DNA of 24,358 nt, from assembly GCA_033721415.1 (NCBI GenBank), contig JAWWAH010000013.1, positions 1 to 24,358 of the forward strand. Reading direction: 5' to 3'. A program made the translations under genes and the position numbers. This document shows, piece after piece, positions 20,272 through 24,358 of this stretch (the stretch's first letter is position 1; each line of letters starts with the position of its first letter). Origin of the DNA: JAWWAH01 sp033721415. Its GTDB lineage: Bacteria; Patescibacteriota; Minisyncoccia; Spechtbacterales; 2-12-FULL-38-22. The notes beneath the pieces are model-generated. The model worked only from the letters and a program-made list of their open reading frames with translations. It made no database searches and had not been told where the DNA came from.

Positions 20272-22470
20272 ATGTCTAGAAGCATAGATCCTCTCGAACT
20301 TCTAGAGCGAGAGCTCATAAGTAGAGAACAGCGACCCGAAATTAGTTATTCAGATTATTTAGAACTAGTAAATAAAAATCCCAGACAAACCCTAAGAAGT
20401 ATATTCCAGTTATTTCTTGATATGGTTAATGAATATGTTGCAGAAGAGGATGATGGAGTTGATAAAGATCCCGAATCCATAGGTTTTACAAACTATGACT
20501 GTTCACAGTTGTTTATAGAAGGCGCAGATAATCCATTTTTTGCTGACACCCCCTTTGCTAACCGTTTTGTACGGCAAGCAGGAGCCCTTACACAAGGCAC
20601 TCAACAGAACAGAGTTTATGTTTACGATGGTCCGTCAGGATGCGGTAAAAGCACTTTCATGAATAATATACTTCGCTCTTTTCAGGCATATACCAGAACG
20701 CCTTCAGGGCGTACTTATGAAATTGTTTGGGATATAGATGGAAGAGCCTTTGATCAAGAAGATAATCTTAGGATACCTTGTCCTAGTCATGATTATCCTA
20801 TTCTGTTAATTCCAAAAAATCATCGAAAAGATTTTTTGAAAAATCTACTGGAAGAATCCGCACTTAAGAAAAGTATATTTTCTAAGAAAGAATATTCTTG
20901 GGTTTTGCAATCAGAGCCGTGTACTATCTGTAGGTCTATTTTCTGGGAATTACTTGATAAGCTTGGAAGCGTTGAACATGTTTTAGAAATGGTTAAAGTG
21001 AGAGCAATTCAGTTTAATCGCAGAACAGGTGATGGTATTAGTGTTTTTAATCCCGGCGATAAGCTTTTTAACTTCGAACTTAAAGGTGGGTTGCCTGTAA
21101 ATTACCACACTGATGATCGTATCCAGGTAGGACTTGATAGATTCTTCGGACCAGGTGCTGTCCAGTTTGCATACTCTCACTTGGCTAGTACTAATAACGG
21201 AATTTATGTGCTTATGGATGTTAAAGGAAACAATAAGGAACGCTTGCTTGAATTGCACAATGTTGTTAGTGAGGGAGTCCATCGTATAGGAGGAATTGAA
21301 GAGCAGATTAACTCGCTATTTTTTGCTCTCATGAACCCCGAAGACAGAGATCTTCTGAAGGAACAAAAAATGGAATCATTTAAGGGGAGAATTCATCACA
21401 ACAACATATCTTATGTACTTGAGCCTGAAACTGAATCTAGTATTCTGAGAAATATTTTTGGTGCGAACATAGATGAAAGATTCTTGCCTATGGTTTTGGA
21501 GAATTTCGCTCGAGTTATTATTTCTTCCAGGATGAAAAGAAAGTGTGAGCCTCAGGAAGAGTGGATAGATGATATGAAGCAGTATGAATTGTATTGCGAC
21601 AAAGACGGCCTTTTGTTGAGAATGTCTCTGTATAGCAATATAATCCCCACTTGGCTTTCAGAGAAAGACAAGAAAAGCTTTACTGCTCCGGTAAGAAGGG
21701 CAGTTATTGCACAGGGTCAAGATGAAGGGCTTGAAGGATTTTCAGGAAGAGAGTCTATAGAGCTGTTTAGAGAGTTCTTGAGCACTTATAGCGAAAGAGG
21801 AGTCCTAATTAATATGGGGCATGTTCTGGAGTTCTTTAAGCATAAAATAAGCAGAGACAGAAGAAACAAGCATCTTCCTCCGCGAGGATTCTTGGATTCA
21901 TTGCTTAACTCGTATGACTATGCTGTATTGAACCAAGCTAAAGAGGCTCTTTATAACTACAGGCAAGAACAAATTGAAAAAGATATTCTACACTACCTTT
22001 CTGCTGTTAATTATGACGTCGGTAATAGGGTTTATTGCGAATACACAGGTGAGGAGTTCGAGCTTGAGCCGGAATTCCTTTTACAGATGGCGCGACACTT
22101 TACAGGCAAGGACCACTTAGGCATAAAAGCGGCAACTGAATATAGTGACGGAGTGCGAGCCAAGTATGTTCCGTTACGTGCAAGCAGCGAACAGAATATT
22201 ACAGATACTCCACTTTTCGAAGAGCTTTATAAGAATTATATGCGTAGCCTTAAGAAAAAGGTTATGGATCCATTGATTCAAAACAAGAATTTCTCGGAAG
22301 CTGTTAGAACATTTGGCACAGCAGAATTTAGTGCCTTTGATAAACGTCTTAAGGCACAGATTACGCGCCTTATCACTAATCTCCAGAAGAAATTTGGCTA
22401 CTCTCGTGAGGGTGCTAAAGAGATTTGTATCTATATTCTTGAAAAGGAATTAGTGAAGAAGTTTTCATAA
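20272..22470 (+). CDS. Second, divergent PrkA-like AAA+ protein
   Basis: 732 residues from the ATG at 20272 (AAAGGAGGG 7-8 nt upstream; an earlier ATG at 20209 has no SD and overlaps the hairpin). Walker A is GPSGCGKST (120-128). PrkA-like layout is visible: a CP-type segment SEPCTICRSIFWELLDKLGS, GDKLFNFELKGG (where PrkA has its GKVD/paired-loop region), QFAYSHLASTNNGIYVLMDVKG, RIHHNNISYVLEPE, and a C-terminal KKFGYSREGAKEICIYIL similar to the final helix of PrkA1 and E. coli YeaG. Sequence similarity to PrkA1 is low except for landmarks, so this is a distant paralogue, with an extra N-terminal region of about 100 residues. A terminator follows. Confidence 0.78.
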   Translation: MSRSIDPLELLERELISREQRPEISYSDYLELVNKNPRQTLRSIFQLFLDMVNEYVAEEDDGVDKDPESIGFTNYDCSQLFIEGADNPFFADTPFANRFVRQAGALTQGTQQNRVYVYDGPSGCGKSTFMNNILRSFQAYTRTPSGRTYEIVWDIDGRAFDQEDNLRIPCPSHDYPILLIPKNHRKDFLKNLLEESALKKSIFSKKEYSWVLQSEPCTICRSIFWELLDKLGSVEHVLEMVKVRAIQFNRRTGDGISVFNPGDKLFNFELKGGLPVNYHTDDRIQVGLDRFFGPGAVQFAYSHLASTNNGIYVLMDVKGNNKERLLELHNVVSEGVHRIGGIEEQINSLFFALMNPEDRDLLKEQKMESFKGRIHHNNISYVLEPETESSILRNIFGANIDERFLPMVLENFARVIISSRMKRKCEPQEEWIDDMKQYELYCDKDGLLLRMSLYSNIIPTWLSEKDKKSFTAPVRRAVIAQGQDEGLEGFSGRESIELFREFLSTYSERGVLINMGHVLEFFKHKISRDRRNKHLPPRGFLDSLLNSYDYAVLNQAKEALYNYRQEQIEKDILHYLSAVNYDVGNRVYCEYTGEEFELEPEFLLQMARHFTGKDHLGIKAATEYSDGVRAKYVPLRASSEQNITDTPLFEELYKNYMRSLKKKVMDPLIQNKNFSEAVRTFGTAEFSAFDKRLKAQITRLITNLQKKFGYSREGAKEICIYILEKELVKKFS

Positions 22471-22486
22471 AATTATTTAGTACTTT

Positions 22487-22519
22487 AAACCCGTTTGCGT
22501 TAATGTAGGCGGGTTTTTT
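22487..22519 (+). terminator. Terminator at the end of the PrkA cluster
   Basis: Stem AAACCCG (22487-22493) / CGGGTTT (22510-22516) with a 16-nt loop, and T-run 22514-22519. Confidence 0.75.
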
Positions 22520-22566
22520 ATAGTTAGGGGTAGAAAAAATTAGAGATTGCGGTACAATGGTATCTG

Positions 22567-24144
22567 ATGCCAAACAATGATAAAAACTTACCCAAGCACC
22601 TATTTGTGGGCAGGGCAGAGGATATAGAAAATCCAAAAGAGCGCAGACTGTATCGTTTTTTTGAAATAATTCCCGGAGCATTAATCTGGCTTACTTTTGC
22701 TGTGGTTATAGCGATGTCTTATTTTAAGCCCTTTTGGATGGGGATATTTATATTAGCATTCGCCTTTTTTTGGCTTTTGAAGAGTGTGTATTTGTCACTT
22801 CATTTAAAGAGTGCCTACAGAATTATGCAGAAACATGAAAAAATGAATTGGCTTGATAAAGTTAAGGGCTTGTCTTCTTCCGAATATACAGCAAATGTTA
22901 GTGACTGGAGAGATGTTTGGCACTTAGTTGTTATTCCAATGTATGATGAGTCATATGAAATACTAAAAGGCTCATTTGATGCATTAGTTGATACAGATTG
23001 GCCGAAAGAAAAAATGATTATTGTTCTTGCAACAGAAGAAAAAGCTGGAAAAGAAGCTAGAGAAAGAGCAAATAGGATAAGGAATGAGTTCGGTAAAGAG
23101 TTTGGCAATTTCTTAATAACAGTACATCCAAAAAATATTCCTGGTGAAGTTGCAGGTAAGGGTTCTAACGAGACATGGGGCACAAAAAGAGCAAAAGAAG
23201 AAATAATAGATCCTAAAAACATTCCATATGATCATATACTGGTGTCATCTCTTGATTCTGATACCGTGGTGTACCCTCGGTATTTTTCTTGCCTTACATA
23301 CCACTTTCTTACAGCGGAGAAGCCTTATAGAGCTAGTTATCAGCCCATACCTATGTTTATTAATAATATATGGCAAGCACCTGCCATATCTAGAGTTAGT
23401 TCATTTTCTTCAAGTTTTTGGCACACAATGAGTCAAGAAATGCCCGAGAAGCAGACTACTTTCTCTTCGCATTCGATGACTTTTCGTGCTCTTGTTGATG
23501 TTGGTTTTTGGCAAACCAATGTTGTATCTGAGGATTCACGTATATTTTTTCAGTGTTTTCTACGATACGGCGGGGATTATAGAGTAGTCAGTTTATATTA
23601 TCCTATTGCCATGGACGCAAATGTTGCTAGTTCTTTTTGGAAAACCTTTTTAAACATTTACAAGCAGCAGAAGAGGTGGGGATATGGATCTGAGAATATT
23701 CCTTATCTTCTATATGGATACTATAAAGACAGAAGCATACCTTTTGGAAAATTCTTTAGACATGCCTTTAATAAAATTGAAGGGTTTTATTCGTGGGCAA
23801 CTTATGCGTTGTTACTTTTTGTGCTCGGTTGGCTTCCCGTAATGCTTGGGGGGGATGAATTTAGCACAAATTTATTTTCTTACAACCTTATTAATATGGT
23901 GCGTTTTCTCTTAACAATAGCTATGTTTGGAGTTGTATCTTCTGCTTATCTTAGCGTAGTGCTCCTACCTCCACGCCCACCAGAGTATGGAAAGTACAAG
24001 TATGCAGTTATGATTTTACAGTGGTTTTTAATATTTGTAACACTTATCATTTTGGGAGCTTTTCCTGCAATTGATGCTCAAACTAGATTAATGCTTAAGA
24101 GGTATATGGGTTTCTGGGTTACACCAAAGCATCGCAAGGGGTAA
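22567..24144 (+). CDS. Membrane glycosyltransferase family 2 (processive type)
   Basis: 525 residues. Two N-terminal TM segments (about 36-72) precede a cytoplasmic GT-A domain: HLVVIPMYDE start, DSD metal site (230-232), SED catalytic-base motif (321-323) and QQKRW (367-371, the Q..RW of processive synthases). Three TM helices follow (about 410-435, 450-475, 485-505). This is the cellulose/hyaluronan synthase-like architecture, so it most likely polymerises or extends an envelope sugar chain from nucleotide-sugars and extrudes or anchors it; the sugar cannot be told. It stands alone after the PrkA cluster terminator. ATG start, no SD. Confidence 0.87.
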   Translation: MPNNDKNLPKHLFVGRAEDIENPKERRLYRFFEIIPGALIWLTFAVVIAMSYFKPFWMGIFILAFAFFWLLKSVYLSLHLKSAYRIMQKHEKMNWLDKVKGLSSSEYTANVSDWRDVWHLVVIPMYDESYEILKGSFDALVDTDWPKEKMIIVLATEEKAGKEARERANRIRNEFGKEFGNFLITVHPKNIPGEVAGKGSNETWGTKRAKEEIIDPKNIPYDHILVSSLDSDTVVYPRYFSCLTYHFLTAEKPYRASYQPIPMFINNIWQAPAISRVSSFSSSFWHTMSQEMPEKQTTFSSHSMTFRALVDVGFWQTNVVSEDSRIFFQCFLRYGGDYRVVSLYYPIAMDANVASSFWKTFLNIYKQQKRWGYGSENIPYLLYGYYKDRSIPFGKFFRHAFNKIEGFYSWATYALLLFVLGWLPVMLGGDEFSTNLFSYNLINMVRFLLTIAMFGVVSSAYLSVVLLPPRPPEYGKYKYAVMILQWFLIFVTLIILGAFPAIDAQTRLMLKRYMGFWVTPKHRKG

Positions 24145-24154
24145 AATGGAAATC

Positions 24155-24226
24155 GATTTTCTCCGTGGTAGAAGCCGAAGGAAATTGAAACCCTAAGGTT
24201 TTAAAAGAAGGAGGTTGGAGAAAATC
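24155..24226 (+). other. Structured non-coding stretch (long outer stem plus hairpin)
   Basis: GATTTTCTCC (24155-24164) pairs perfectly with GGAGAAAATC (24217-24226), enclosing about 52 nt with an AAACC/GGTTT hairpin (24188-24201). It lies between the GT2 gene and the next WG-type gene; no T-run follows, so a plain terminator is not obvious. Confidence 0.45.
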
Positions 24227-24293
24227 AAGTGAACGCGTATATTCACTATATTAAAACCAGTAACCAAATAGATTAAAAAAATTCATTCATCCC

Positions 24294-24358
24294 ATGCAAA
24301 ACCCATTCAAAAAATTAGAAGACCCATCCGAGGACCAAGAAGCATCTCAAGAACCCCA
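24294..24358 (+). CDS. Partial gene, N-terminus of a second WG-repeat-type protein
   Basis: Runs off the window end. The first 21 codons (MQNPFKKLEDPSEDQEASQE) closely match the start of the WG-repeat protein at 10460 (MPNPFKKTEDPSEDQETPQE). DNA identity over the first 60 nt is about 87%. The repeats themselves lie beyond the window, so the WG assignment is by homology of the leader only. It has no SD, as with the first copy. Confidence 0.7.
   Translation, partial: MQNPFKKLEDPSEDQEASQEP

Overview
The window looks like a chromosomal piece of a Candidate Phyla Radiation (Patescibacteria, Parcubacteria-like) bacterium. The reasons are AT-rich DNA, a ValRS lacking the usual C-terminal coiled-coil arm, tRNA genes without an encoded CCA, many genes with no Shine-Dalgarno (SD) site, and family content typical of that group (VirB2-like pilin, VanW/YoaR, PrsW, sHsp, WG-repeat proteins, membrane GT2). 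TGA is used as a stop (the spoVR-like gene), so the Gracilibacteria/SR1 recoding does not apply. The assignment is inference; no rRNA is present.

Layout. 1-560: a small VirB2/TrbC-like pilin gene (+) ending at a bidirectional terminator. 585-2572 (-): three tightly packed unrecognised genes (Ig-like small protein, charged helical protein, 5-TM protein) with a textbook promoter. 2600-3195: divergent promoters, a tRNA-like structured RNA, tRNA-Leu(UAG), and a nested repeat array built from the tRNA 3' end. 3195-9833 (-): tsaD, valS, prsW-like, hsp20-like and vanW-like genes, partly a housekeeping operon. 9983-10201 (-): a small membrane protein with a structured leader. 10460-12485 (+): a ten-repeat WG protein and a helical protein of unknown function. 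12500-12880: tRNA-Glu(UUC) (-) with a repeat array organised like the one at tRNA-Leu. 12948-22470 (+): a large cluster made of a stand-alone ClpB-D2-type AAA+ protein, PrkA, a DUF444 (YeaH/YhbH) von Willebrand protein, SpoVR, and a second, divergent PrkA-like ATPase. 22567-24144 (+): a membrane GT2 glycosyltransferase. 24294-end: the start of a second WG-type gene whose first codons nearly match those of the gene at 10460.

Working together. PrkA/YeaH/SpoVR is a known conserved trio (E. coli yeaG-yeaH-ycgB; Bacillus prkA-yhbH-spoVR) linked to stationary phase, nutrient stress or sporulation. Here it sits in a presumably non-sporulating small-genome bacterium and is extended by a Clp-type unfoldase module and a second PrkA-like ATPase. 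All five genes start from strong AGGAGG-type sites (two with TTG starts), whereas the flanking housekeeping genes mostly lack SD sites.

The two most unusual signals are (i) this extended PrkA cluster and (ii) an 88-bp repeat (77/88 identical, no gaps) found just beyond both tRNA genes, each time flanked by an inverted copy of that tRNA's own T-arm and by a second copy of that tRNA's own 3' end. A third palindromic element with T-arm-like ends (16678-16950) interrupts the PrkA cluster.
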